From: UPXZ01 sp964634605 | GTDB taxonomy: Bacteria > Bacteroidota > Bacteroidia > Bacteroidales > Paludibacteraceae | Direction of reading: 5' to 3' | NCBI GenBank assembly: GCA_964634605.1 | Contig: CAZWLJ010000002.1 | Span: forward strand, 1-64,000 | Length of the DNA stretch: 64,000 nt | Shown: in pieces, positions 35,836 to 45,498 of the stretch | Layout of the letters: each line of letters begins with the position of its first letter | How positions within the stretch are numbered: the stretch's first letter is position 1 | The notes under the pieces: generated by a model | The model's database searches: none | Told to the model about the DNA's origin: nothing | Seen by the model: the letters and a program-made list of their open reading frames with translations, nothing else | Position numbers and translations under genes: made by a program

Positions 35836-38400
35836 CTATTTCACGATCACTTTCTGAACTGCAGTTTCGCCGTTATAAGTTATAGATTTAACAACGAATA
35901 CACCTTTTCCGGCTACACCTACCGAAGAAACCCTGTTTGCTTTAGCAACGAGTTGTCCTGTAACTGTGTAAACAGTTACATCAGCCACTTCTTTATCCAG
36001 TTTCAGTGTTTGTCCGTCAACGGTTACCCTGACTGCATTGTTGTTGTAAGTATCTTTAACCGAAGTAGCAACAGTACTGAATTCATACATTCCGTAGCCG
36101 TTTTCACCGGTGTAAAGATATAGTTTGGCTACTTTATTCACTTCGTCCACTTCTACAGAAGGCACTGCTGTACGGTATTGATTTGTGGAGGCTCCCATTC
36201 CGGCAGCGGGAAGTGTCCATAAACTTTCTATTCCTTCAAATAATTTATTGGCGTCGGCCCATTTGAACAGACGGAATGAAGATGTAGGTACTCCAACCGT
36301 ATTGGTAGCTGCAATCAGGAAGAAGTGTTCGTCGCCGATAGAGAATTCTACAAGACCGTTGTGACCTTTGTTCATTGTCAGAGTGGTTCCCGGTCTTGTT
36401 GTTTCGTCAATCAGTACCTCGGGTTTTTTATAGAATCCGTCAATCACATTTCCTTCCATATCTATCAATGTCGGGAAAGTTTCATTTCCATCCAGATAGA
36501 AATAATTTTCGTCGAGCGGGAACACCTGTGGTGCAGTACCCGGATTGGCTAAGTTTGTGAGGTATGTATTGGGCTCAGACACATCAATGATGATTACTTC
36601 TGCCTTACCGGCAACACCGTTAGTAATTGTCCATTTGTAAACTTCCATGGCACTTGCATTGGCTGCCATAATAATGGCATTTTTGGTAACATCACCATAC
36701 ACCCCGAATGCATCAAAACGAACGGAAACATCTGCAAAATCAGGATTATCCTTCAGAATTTCCTGAAGAACCAATGTACCCTGACCGGTAGCTAAGTCAA
36801 TTTTCCAAACCTGAAATGGCTGAGCATTGGAAGTAATACAGTTTCCAAGCAGCATATTACCGGCATTATCCTGTTTGATATCGTTGAAAGGAAGAGTACC
36901 TGCTACAGCGATAACTCCTTCATTATTCTCGTAAGTGAAAATATTTGAAGCCAGTTTCACGGGAGGTAATATTCGGGATGTAGCTCCGTCGACCACAGTA
37001 AGCTGTTTGAGGTTTCTATCTACAAAATACATTTTCCCGTCTTTGGCATTCATTCCCCGGACAAAGTCCAGAACACCTATCCTGTTGGAAGCAAAGTTGT
37101 CCATCGTGTTGGAGTACAACCATTTATTTGTCAATGAATATTTGCCGTTTTTCACGGGATAAATGAACGGATCGATTCCGGCAAGCGGTGATTTTTTGAT
37201 ATTAGCCACCGGACCCACCAACTGAAGCGTATCGTTGTAACCTACAATCAGTTTGAAGTCAATTTTTGTATTAATCGGATAAGTGGATTTTTCGAGCACT
37301 ACTGCCATTAAAATCTTATTCGCTCCTTCAGACAACGTTGCAAATCCGTTTGTATCATAGGATTCTATTTTCAAACCCACCATTTCTATCAACTCAAACA
37401 TGTACGAATTGTATTTATGAGTTACATCTGCTAATAAATCTGCTAATGTAATTTTTTGTGCTGCAGGCATGGTGGCAGCTTCCTTTGAAGTCACTACACC
37501 ATTCATCAGCTTGATCTTTCCACCTGAAAGTCCGGTATTACCGGTTACAACTATTTTTTCACCTGCTACAACAGTAGGTGCAGCAGTCAAGCCAACCAGC
37601 AGACCACCGGTACCATCCTGGATATACACATCATTACCAGTTACGAAAGTTACGACACCTCCTGCTTTTGTAGCCACATTATTGGTACCCTTTGCCCAAA
37701 CTTCAGCAATGGTAGGCACGTATTCAATCCACTTGGCATACAACGTTTTATCACCGCTGGCACCGGCCGGAATTGAGACTACTTTAGCACCTGAAAAATC
37801 TGCTGCTTCGTACCATCCGTCAAAGGTATAACCTTCCCGGTATGGATCGGGAATAACTACTTCCGCTGTTCCGTCGTAGGTTGAGGGCCCGGCAAAAGCA
37901 TGTTTCCATACAGGCATAAAAGCAACGGGTTGCCCAGTGATAGTGTAATCTGCAGAAGCAGGCCAGCCAGTACGAACGCTGCTTAAGAAAAATGCAGACA
38001 GATTGTACCTTAAAAATGAAGCATTTGTTGAAGGTAATGTTTTTCCCTGTGCTTTACAAATTGTATCCATATAATTAACCAGCCACTGCCATTCAGCTTT
38101 AACGGTAGCATTTTGAATAAAAGTCAAAGCCATAGCGGATGCCTGAGTTGGAATTCCTAAAGGCACTGCATTGATTGCTGATCCACCTTCTGCAATTAGT
38201 TGAGCTAAAGATTTCCATGTAGTTGTTGTTGAACTGAATGTATTCCAGGATGCATTTAATCCCATATACATGTCATTTTTGTTTTTCCAGCCATGATCGT
38301 TGGTTATTCCACCATTGAGCTGGTACGTGATGTTTCCTCCTGCTGCAAAGCTAAGAATAGCCACAGAGCAAGCCATCAATAATAAAGTAAGTTTTTTCAT
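35836..38400 (-). CDS. Secreted DUF4623 / InlB-repeat protein with C-terminal sorting domain
   Basis: This 854-residue protein has a signal peptide (cleavage near SFAAG), an N-terminal region of unknown fold (about 25-160) and one InlB B-type repeat (about 165-230, with YREGYTFDGWYEAADFSG and LYAKW). A DUF5689-like OB-fold region follows (about 235-400, VYIQDGTGGLLV). Then comes a DUF4623 region that reads as a beta-propeller (about 410-770, with YVVDRNLKQLTVVDG-like and NDIKQDNAGNMLLGN segments). A T9SS-type tail ends VQKVIVK. No catalytic residues are recognised. The position between GHL10 and the phosphodiester glycosidases suggests glycan binding or an uncharacterised enzyme. Confidence 0.78.
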   Translation of the reverse strand: MKKLTLLLMACSVAILSFAAGGNITYQLNGGITNDHGWKNKNDMYMGLNASWNTFSSTTTTWKSLAQLIAEGGSAINAVPLGIPTQASAMALTFIQNATVKAEWQWLVNYMDTICKAQGKTLPSTNASFLRYNLSAFFLSSVRTGWPASADYTITGQPVAFMPVWKHAFAGPSTYDGTAEVVIPDPYREGYTFDGWYEAADFSGAKVVSIPAGASGDKTLYAKWIEYVPTIAEVWAKGTNNVATKAGGVVTFVTGNDVYIQDGTGGLLVGLTAAPTVVAGEKIVVTGNTGLSGGKIKLMNGVVTSKEAATMPAAQKITLADLLADVTHKYNSYMFELIEMVGLKIESYDTNGFATLSEGANKILMAVVLEKSTYPINTKIDFKLIVGYNDTLQLVGPVANIKKSPLAGIDPFIYPVKNGKYSLTNKWLYSNTMDNFASNRIGVLDFVRGMNAKDGKMYFVDRNLKQLTVVDGATSRILPPVKLASNIFTYENNEGVIAVAGTLPFNDIKQDNAGNMLLGNCITSNAQPFQVWKIDLATGQGTLVLQEILKDNPDFADVSVRFDAFGVYGDVTKNAIIMAANASAMEVYKWTITNGVAGKAEVIIIDVSEPNTYLTNLANPGTAPQVFPLDENYFYLDGNETFPTLIDMEGNVIDGFYKKPEVLIDETTRPGTTLTMNKGHNGLVEFSIGDEHFFLIAATNTVGVPTSSFRLFKWADANKLFEGIESLWTLPAAGMGASTNQYRTAVPSVEVDEVNKVAKLYLYTGENGYGMYEFSTVATSVKDTYNNNAVRVTVDGQTLKLDKEVADVTVYTVTGQLVAKANRVSSVGVAGKGVFVVKSITYNGETAVQKVIVK

Positions 38401-38440
38401 GTGGTAAAAATTTTTTAAAAAAGTTAATAAAATTAGTAAG

Positions 38441-41065
38441 TTACTTATTCTTAATTTTCATAGTTCTTTCAAAATTATCCGTCCTGATTTTCAGAATATA
38501 TACTCCGCCGGGATATTGATTCAAATCAAGTAAAATATCATTTTTATCAGAAGCCAGAGAATGAACGGTACTCTGAAGCAATATTCCGGTCGCTGAATAA
38601 AGATAGATTTGTGCAGAAATCTCATTGTTAATATTCATTACAAGATGAATCTGACCCTGCCGGTCGGTGTATGTATAACAAATTTCGTAGTCTTTGGGAT
38701 TATTGACGGAAGTTGTCAGGATACTAACCTTCACTTTCCCTGAAGGTTCAGTCAGTCCTTCGCTGTTTACAGCTTTGAGCTGAATGTAATAAGTTCCTTC
38801 ACTAACATTCGTAAAAACGGTATTATAAACAAAGGGATCCGTTTTTTTCACTGTTGTACTTCGCGGAGGGAACAACGGATCTTTGGATAATTCAGCACGA
38901 AATCCCCTGGAATTCTGTTCCTGCCATGTCACCTCTATTTCGTTTCCATAAATGGTTGCTCCATCCACCGGTTTAATTATCACCGGAACAGGAACCGGCA
39001 GATCTTCTGTGGTAAAATGAATACGCTCCGAAACAGCCTGAATGTCGCCCATCTGTGCTTTTACCCGGGCATAATAAGTGGTGGAACTGGTGAGAAATCC
39101 ACCAGGGACGTTCACGGTTGTATTTTGTACATTTGTTGTATAATTCAGTACCGAGAAATCTGATTTAACTGATATTTCAAGTGTGTAATCGGCAGCATCG
39201 CCAATAGCAGTCCAGGAAACCCCGGGAGTAAGTGAAACCTTTTCAGCTCCGTCTGCAGGTGAAAGTATCCTGAACTTGGTACCTTTGAAGCTGCGCACTT
39301 CGGACTGAGCAACCGGTGCGTTTGGTCTGAATGCCTTTACACGCCAGTAGTAAATGGTATTTTCCTTTATATTGGTTTGCAAACCAGAATAGAACTCGGT
39401 CCCGGAAGTTTCGCGCGAAGTGATCGGTTTTGAGAACACGGCATCTTCCGATAATTCCCATACATAATACACATCTGCCCCGGAGTTGTTCCAGGAGAAC
39501 AATGCGGGTAAAACGACATCCTCAGCATGATTTGCGGGATATTTTAGTTGTGGCGGCAGGAGAGTATTAACCGTTTCTCCGAGTACACGCGGTGCGAACT
39601 CGTTCCCGAAGCGATCGTAAACTGCAACGGCAATATCATGTGTCAGCGAACTTACATTTGCAGGCAATGTAAAATTCTTTGTGTACGATATCCCGACCAG
39701 GTAACCCGATCCGGTAAAAACTCCAGCATCATTTCTGTTTGCTTTTGGAACGGCATATATACTGTATCTTACAGATTCGTTGCTGTATGTCCAGGAGAGA
39801 TTTTGGCCGGTAACAGCCAGATTATCGACCAGACTCTGGACCGGGGCCATTTTCCATCCATAGGCAGCACGCAGGGCAGGCGACTGATAAGAGCTTGTTT
39901 TTAGTCCGTTCAGTCTGTCCTGATAAAGGTTGTTGGTACGGAAATATACACTACCGGTTGTTCCGTTTAAGTCAGCATTGCGGTTGGTTGCAACTTCGTT
40001 ATTCAATTCGGTAATCGAAAATGTGCTGGTATTGCTCGAATAAAAATGACGCCCGAAATGATTGGCAATTTTTGCCCACCAGGGACTAAGTTTCGAGAAA
40101 TCGTTGGTAGCATGTCCTATAGCCCAGTACAACTGTGGTGAAATATAGTCGATGGAGCCATCGCTGAGCCATGCCAGCGGATCGCTGTAAATACCGTCGT
40201 ATTGCCAGTCGCTACCTACCGGAGAAGGTTCAACTCCGTATTTTCCCGCCATAACGGGACTTGAAGCTGCAACTCCTGCCGGGCTGATACCGAATGTAAT
40301 GTAGGGTTTTATACTGTTGATACGATTCTGTACATTTCTGACCATCTGATTGACATTATTACGTCTCCAGTCTTTGCGCGACAAACCTTCCGGATTGTAC
40401 AACTGATATTGTTTGTCATCCATATCATCGGTGATGCCCTGAACATAAAAATAATCATCGAAAACTATTCCATCCACATCGTAATTGGTAATAATATCAG
40501 CCACTACATCACTGATTCGTTGTCTTACTTCCGGCATACCCGGATTTAGTATTTTGGTGTAATTACCATAATCAAGCAGCCAGTCGGGATGAGCTACAGC
40601 ATAGTCATCGGGAAGGTTTCCGTGTGATTCGGCCGATGTGGAATAACGGTAAGGATTAAGCCAGGCGTGCACCTCAATTCCCCTCGCATGAGCTTCCGAA
40701 ACAATATATTCCAACGGATCCCAACCGGGATCAGCCCCTCTTTCAGAAGAAAGATACTGACTCCACGGTTCGTACTTTGATTTATACATTGCGTCACTCA
40801 TGCCTCTGATCTGAAAGAAAACAGTATTGAAATTAGCAGCCTTCAGTTTGTTGAGAATTGTAATCAGTTCGTTTTTTTGGGTAATCCGCACTGCCTCCCG
40901 GGTGGCTTCGTTGGTACCTGTTGCGGCAGGTACTTTGCTGGCAGGCCAGTCCAACTGCCAAACGGTCGAAAGCCAGGTGGCTCTCACGTCCCGTTTAGGA
41001 GATTGGGCTAAGAGATTCATTCCGGTAATAATCAGAAAAACTGCTATTTGAATAAAACGTTTCAT
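38441..41065 (-). CDS. GHL10-family glycoside hydrolase with FN3-like domains and T9SS tail
   Basis: This 874-residue secreted protein has a signal peptide ending near LLAQ and a GHL10 (DUF187) TIM-barrel (about 25-340). Motifs are DVRATWLSTVWQLDWP at the start, NFNTVFFQIRG, GIEVHAWLNPYR, YDVDGIVFDDYF and SPQLYWAIG; the Asp pair in VFDDY is a likely catalytic site. About four fibronectin-type or Ig-like domains (345-780) and a sorting tail (ILKIRTDNFERTMKIKNK) follow. In E. coli the GHL10 enzyme DigH acts on denuded peptidoglycan glycan strands. The same kind of substrate would fit the amidase encoded in this locus, but that is an inference. Confidence 0.9.
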   Translation of the reverse strand: MKRFIQIAVFLIITGMNLLAQSPKRDVRATWLSTVWQLDWPASKVPAATGTNEATREAVRITQKNELITILNKLKAANFNTVFFQIRGMSDAMYKSKYEPWSQYLSSERGADPGWDPLEYIVSEAHARGIEVHAWLNPYRYSTSAESHGNLPDDYAVAHPDWLLDYGNYTKILNPGMPEVRQRISDVVADIITNYDVDGIVFDDYFYVQGITDDMDDKQYQLYNPEGLSRKDWRRNNVNQMVRNVQNRINSIKPYITFGISPAGVAASSPVMAGKYGVEPSPVGSDWQYDGIYSDPLAWLSDGSIDYISPQLYWAIGHATNDFSKLSPWWAKIANHFGRHFYSSNTSTFSITELNNEVATNRNADLNGTTGSVYFRTNNLYQDRLNGLKTSSYQSPALRAAYGWKMAPVQSLVDNLAVTGQNLSWTYSNESVRYSIYAVPKANRNDAGVFTGSGYLVGISYTKNFTLPANVSSLTHDIAVAVYDRFGNEFAPRVLGETVNTLLPPQLKYPANHAEDVVLPALFSWNNSGADVYYVWELSEDAVFSKPITSRETSGTEFYSGLQTNIKENTIYYWRVKAFRPNAPVAQSEVRSFKGTKFRILSPADGAEKVSLTPGVSWTAIGDAADYTLEISVKSDFSVLNYTTNVQNTTVNVPGGFLTSSTTYYARVKAQMGDIQAVSERIHFTTEDLPVPVPVIIKPVDGATIYGNEIEVTWQEQNSRGFRAELSKDPLFPPRSTTVKKTDPFVYNTVFTNVSEGTYYIQLKAVNSEGLTEPSGKVKVSILTTSVNNPKDYEICYTYTDRQGQIHLVMNINNEISAQIYLYSATGILLQSTVHSLASDKNDILLDLNQYPGGVYILKIRTDNFERTMKIKNK

Positions 41066-41114
41066 TCAGATTGATCTATTTTTTTTGAAATGATTAGTAT
41101 TGATAATTATTGAT

Positions 41115-42800
41115 TTAAAATAATTTTGATTTGATATTGTTGATCGCTACGCCATATACTTCGATGCCTTCTATTACATGTTCAATTTTTCCTGTTCTTG
41201 CATTGTATCGCATTAATCCTGATTTTACCTCATCGGGGTTTGCCGAGCGTAATCCGAAATACACATCTCCGGTTGCTTCGTCGAGAGCAAGCTGGCAAAT
41301 ACCGATAAATTCACCTGTAGAGCCTTCACCTTTACCTGTTTCGGTTATTGGTACTACCGTTTTCCCGTTTGCAGTTTTCATCCTGTAAGGTGCTATTGAG
41401 GCTTCCGACACAGCTCCGATAGCATTTAACTGATCAACAGTGCAACGATACAATCCTTCTTTACCGGTGTCGTACAATGTAAAATAGATCATTTTATTTT
41501 TTTTGTCCCATAACACCGATTTTGGGTTTACTCCGTTTAATACAGCCCCGGCTTCAGGTGCCGGAGCGATTCCATTATTATCTTCTTTCAGGATATCAGC
41601 ATCTGTAAAACGATAGATGCCTGTACCTGCATTGGTTTTACACCAGTACCAGATATTGTCAATTTTTGTAAAACCGGCATTGAGTGAGGCAAATCCCATA
41701 CCTCTGCCATAGTATCCGAGTAATGTTCCTTTTATATAATACGGAAAATCGGCAACCGAGTGGGTTCTGTTTCTCTCTTTAATATCGATTTTTGTAATAC
41801 CGGTCAACCTGTCTGAAAAATACAGGTTGTTACCCTCAATATAACCGTAAAAAGGATCGTTGAAAGCAGTTCCTGAATTCGCCAGCATGGTTTCTACTTT
41901 TGAACCATCTTTAGCCATCACAGTGATACGGCCATCTCCGAGATTTCCTTCTTTATCATCCACGTAGGTAAATTGTTGTCCGCAGTCAAGAATAAAAAGC
42001 GATTCGTCTTTAAATAAAATATTCAAAGGGTGCTTTCCCGACGAAACAGCCATATCAAAAGGTTTGATCTGCATACCCGATGGTGCATTTTCGGGCAGTT
42101 TAAGTGCCATGATATTGCCCCCTTTCAGAGCGTAATACAATGTTGGAACATCCTGATTATAACCCACCTGAACGTTTACTTTTCCTTCTTCAAGCGCACG
42201 TCCCCCGAGTTTGGCCTGTAAACGCACGGTCTGTGAGCCCACATTGCTGAATTTTAATTTGCCGGGATTTCTTTCGGTTGAAGTGGTTAGCTCATTTCCG
42301 TTTTCATCAGTTGTTCCTTCGGGAAAAATCCACAGGAATTCTTCGGATAAACTCTCGGGATTGGGCAATTCCATCGAAATGGTGACCGGTGTATTCAGCA
42401 CTTCGCAAATTCCACCTTCAATTGGGTCAACGGACATAATTGGAATTATATCCCGAACCATAATCGGCTTTGTATTGTATTTGTCGCCGCCTACAGTCAG
42501 TTTTACCTTGTAAGTACCGGATGTGTTGTATTTATGACTTACCACATCACCTGTTACAGTCGGGCTTCCATCACCGAAATCCCAGGTGCAAAGTCCTTCG
42601 AGACTTGATATACTGGTAAATTCAATGGTTGCACCGGTGTAATAATCGAGCTGGTATGAATCATCCACAACTTCATAAGTGAAATTGACAGCTGCTGAAG
42701 GCAAATCTTCAATATCCGGCACATTGTCTGTACATCCTGTCGCAACAAATCCTATCAGGCCAATCAGCAAACAGCGTTTAAATAATATCATAGTCTTCAT
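41115..42800 (-). CDS. Surface lipoprotein with PKD domain and beta-propeller-like region
   Basis: This 561-residue lipoprotein has a lipobox at VATGC (Cys 23). A PKD domain follows (about 35-115, with CTWDFGDGSPTVTGDVVSHKYNTSG), then an IPT/TIG-like Ig domain (about 120-215). The six-bladed propeller-like C-terminal half (about 220-560) contains NNLYFSDRLTGITKID and GDVYFGLRSANPDEVKSG. There is no enzyme motif. In SusC/SusD loci such proteins usually act as surface glycan-binding proteins that help capture the substrate, and the position just after SusD and a second lipoprotein fits that. Confidence 0.8.
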   Translation of the reverse strand: MKTMILFKRCLLIGLIGFVATGCTDNVPDIEDLPSAAVNFTYEVVDDSYQLDYYTGATIEFTSISSLEGLCTWDFGDGSPTVTGDVVSHKYNTSGTYKVKLTVGGDKYNTKPIMVRDIIPIMSVDPIEGGICEVLNTPVTISMELPNPESLSEEFLWIFPEGTTDENGNELTTSTERNPGKLKFSNVGSQTVRLQAKLGGRALEEGKVNVQVGYNQDVPTLYYALKGGNIMALKLPENAPSGMQIKPFDMAVSSGKHPLNILFKDESLFILDCGQQFTYVDDKEGNLGDGRITVMAKDGSKVETMLANSGTAFNDPFYGYIEGNNLYFSDRLTGITKIDIKERNRTHSVADFPYYIKGTLLGYYGRGMGFASLNAGFTKIDNIWYWCKTNAGTGIYRFTDADILKEDNNGIAPAPEAGAVLNGVNPKSVLWDKKNKMIYFTLYDTGKEGLYRCTVDQLNAIGAVSEASIAPYRMKTANGKTVVPITETGKGEGSTGEFIGICQLALDEATGDVYFGLRSANPDEVKSGLMRYNARTGKIEHVIEGIEVYGVAINNIKSKLF

Positions 42801-42816
42801 ACATTATTATTTATGA

Positions 42817-43674
42817 TTAATTAATGTCAATTTTTTTAAATGTAGTCATACCGTATACTCCTTTCTTGTCGTACACACGCATGATGGCTTCAATATTGTA
42901 TGTCCGCTTATACTCCACTTCGTAATTATTTGAAGCAGAGTTTGCAATGAGCTGTTCAAACCTGATACCATCGAATATGGTTTTTATTGCATCGGGCACG
43001 GGAGTTTTTCCCTCATTATTTTTCGGGAAATGATATACGTAAGAGTCTGAATTGGGATCGTATGTAGAGTCAGTGTAGTTTATAAAATTATCCACCAATC
43101 CCATGCCCAGAAGCATTTTCTTGAAGTCAGCAAATTTCATCATCGTGTACAAACTATCCTTAAAATGCTTCATAAAACCGTTTCCGAAATACGAATTCAT
43201 TTTCTGTTCATCGAATTTCTCGGGTTTGGCCCATTGATAAGGACTTAGCGTACCACTTACCGGAAAGTCGGCTGAGAAAGTGTAGGCATGCAGCGAATCC
43301 GACCAGACAGCCAGCGAATGAGGAAATGTCTTGATTTTCTGCGAAATACGCTTCTCTTCAGAAGTAGTGGAAGCAAAGGAATAAGTAAACGTTGCAAGCC
43401 AGGGACAGGCAACTGATTTGCTTACTGTTTCAGAAATACTGTACCACACTTCAGAATAATCTATTTCTGAAGATGTAGAATAATATTGCAAAATAAAGGG
43501 AACATTTGAACCTGCAGTGACCGTTGAACTACCTACCTCCCAGTATGATTGGGGTCCAACTTCACCTGTAATCACATTTTCATCGATAAAATCGTGTTTT
43601 TCGCACGAAACGAAAGTTGAAATCAGGATGATGAAAAATATGAATGATTTATTTTTATATAAATTCCTTTTCAT
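42817..43674 (-). CDS. Lipoprotein of unknown function in the SusC/D locus
   Basis: This 285-residue protein has a lipobox (STFVSC, Cys 24). No family is recognised. The first part (about 40-140) has beta-sandwich-like sequence, as seen in DUF4959/DUF5000-type surface proteins. The second contains MNSYFGNGFMKHFKDSLYT and a repeat-free hydrophilic stretch. It lies 36 bases after susD and 16 bases before the PKD lipoprotein, so it belongs to the core operon. A binding or assembly role at the cell surface is likely, but only by context. Confidence 0.75.
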   Translation of the reverse strand: MKRNLYKNKSFIFFIILISTFVSCEKHDFIDENVITGEVGPQSYWEVGSSTVTAGSNVPFILQYYSTSSEIDYSEVWYSISETVSKSVACPWLATFTYSFASTTSEEKRISQKIKTFPHSLAVWSDSLHAYTFSADFPVSGTLSPYQWAKPEKFDEQKMNSYFGNGFMKHFKDSLYTMMKFADFKKMLLGMGLVDNFINYTDSTYDPNSDSYVYHFPKNNEGKTPVPDAIKTIFDGIRFEQLIANSASNNYEVEYKRTYNIEAIMRVYDKKGVYGMTTFKKIDIN

Positions 43675-43710
43675 TCTGTATATCTTATTTGAATTAGTTG
43701 CTGATTAATA

Positions 43711-45477
43711 CTATTTCCATTCTGTTGGATCATTAGCCACCGCTTTGCCGCTTGTATTGTAGGCCCATATCATTCTTTTTTTCAACCACTCGGGATTTTT
43801 GAAGGCTCCGAGACGTTCGAGTTCTGCACGGTTGTATTTATCTTCAGTTTCAGGATCGTAATTCAACCTGTTAATCCAGGCATTGGGCGAAAGTTCAGCA
43901 TTCTGCCCGAACGCATCCGGTTGCATCCAGTATGGCTCATACAGATTATAAGGACGCCTTAAAGAGTATTCCATTGTGAAATTAGTTACAGCGTATCCTG
44001 TGGAGTGACCATTATGGCATGTAGTAACTGTATATACCGGGGTGCCATCATAGGTTATTCCATTGGTTTTGCTGCTGTAATTGTAGCGGCGTACGTCATT
44101 CCAGAGCTCGGGCTGCAGATACATGGCAACAAATTTCTGTTGCATAAGATCGGCTATATTAAACTTGCTTTCACCCGGCAAGCGGACTTCGAAAAATCGG
44201 TTGTAGCGGGTCAGGGCGGTTCCTACAAGTTCTGATTCGATCACTCCGAGACGTTCCATATTAGCTTTGACTGCCTGTGTGGTGGTGTTGAATGCTCCGG
44301 TTTTATCTCCGTTCCAATATTGTGCTTCGGCTTTGATAAACATCAGCTCTTCATTCGTAATTAATGCCAGATAGCCGTTATTTTTTGTGTACGGATTGTT
44401 TCCGCTTTCGGCAAATAAATCGGGATAAAAGATTACTTTCATGGAAACATCCATTCCGATATTGCTTTCGAGCCATCTGATGGCATCGCTGCCGGAACCG
44501 GCAGCACTCACCCGCGGAGTCATCAGTTTTTCTGCACGGGGATCCAGGGCATACCGGCGTGCAGTCGTTTTGCGTTCATAACCCCCGAGCAGCGCGTACC
44601 CAAAAAACCTGGTCGGTATGGATGAAGACAGACGGTTAGCACGACTTTCCCAGGCGTTAATAACGGGTGCTGAAGAGCCCCAGGGACAGTTCTGTTCGTT
44701 GGTTCCACCCGGGAAATGATAGCGTGGTTCTTTCCATTCCGGATCATTCAGGACCTCATCGACCATACTAATAATGCGATTACATACCGTAGGATTATTT
44801 TCCCAGTTGGGTAGCTTTCGCAACCATAACCTTGCCCGGAGTGCCTTTGTATAGAGTCCCCATTTTTTCAGATCACCACCGTATATCCTGTCCATTTTAG
44901 GAGTAATGGGAATATTTTTCTCATTTTTTATCCAAGCCTCGTTTTCGTACAACGCAACCAGTTCATCTGCTTCCTTAAACATCCACTCATATACTTCAGC
45001 CTGTGTATCGTAAGTAGGAGATGTGGAAGTGTATGCATTTGACCTTGGCATATCACCAAAGACATCAGTAGTAAATAAAGTGGACTGAAGCATGATAGTT
45101 CGTCCTATAAGTATAAAATTTTTCGAATCAATTTTTTCGGCTGCACGTATCATTTCATTAATATTGGCACCCAGGTCGTAATAATGGCGGCGCCACTGAG
45201 GATGCCTGTTCATGGAGAGAAATTCCCATCCGGCACTGTAGGCATATACACCTGTCTGACTTTTAGATGCTGTAGTAAGCGCCTGAGCCAGGTAAACACC
45301 ATATTCAGCATGATCGTATGTTTCCTGAGCAGCATAAAAAACGGCAGTTGGCAACGCCTGATCAACTGTTATGGTGGTCGGACTGTTTTTACTGGTGTTG
45401 ATGTCCAGAAAATCCCCGCAACCTGCTAATGCGAATACGACTGTAAAACTTACAAGTATATATCGAATAACTTTCAT
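43711..45477 (-). CDS. SusD/RagB-family nutrient-binding outer-membrane lipoprotein
   Basis: This 588-residue lipoprotein has a lipobox at ALAGC and the usual GDFLDINTSKNSPT start of the SusD-like (SusD-like_2) group. The helical TPR-like scaffold includes LIGRTIMLQSTLFTTDVFGDMPRSNAY and YTKALRARLWLRKLPNW, the FIKAEAQYWNG repeat, and an aromatic-rich C-terminal end (ELWNDVRRYNYSS). SusD proteins form the lid over the SusC barrel and bind oligosaccharides or peptides. It lies 21 bases after susC. Confidence 0.96.
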   Translation of the reverse strand: MKVIRYILVSFTVVFALAGCGDFLDINTSKNSPTTITVDQALPTAVFYAAQETYDHAEYGVYLAQALTTASKSQTGVYAYSAGWEFLSMNRHPQWRRHYYDLGANINEMIRAAEKIDSKNFILIGRTIMLQSTLFTTDVFGDMPRSNAYTSTSPTYDTQAEVYEWMFKEADELVALYENEAWIKNEKNIPITPKMDRIYGGDLKKWGLYTKALRARLWLRKLPNWENNPTVCNRIISMVDEVLNDPEWKEPRYHFPGGTNEQNCPWGSSAPVINAWESRANRLSSSIPTRFFGYALLGGYERKTTARRYALDPRAEKLMTPRVSAAGSGSDAIRWLESNIGMDVSMKVIFYPDLFAESGNNPYTKNNGYLALITNEELMFIKAEAQYWNGDKTGAFNTTTQAVKANMERLGVIESELVGTALTRYNRFFEVRLPGESKFNIADLMQQKFVAMYLQPELWNDVRRYNYSSKTNGITYDGTPVYTVTTCHNGHSTGYAVTNFTMEYSLRRPYNLYEPYWMQPDAFGQNAELSPNAWINRLNYDPETEDKYNRAELERLGAFKNPEWLKKRMIWAYNTSGKAVANDPTEWK

Positions 45478-45498
45478 ATCTGTATCGTTTTATATTGG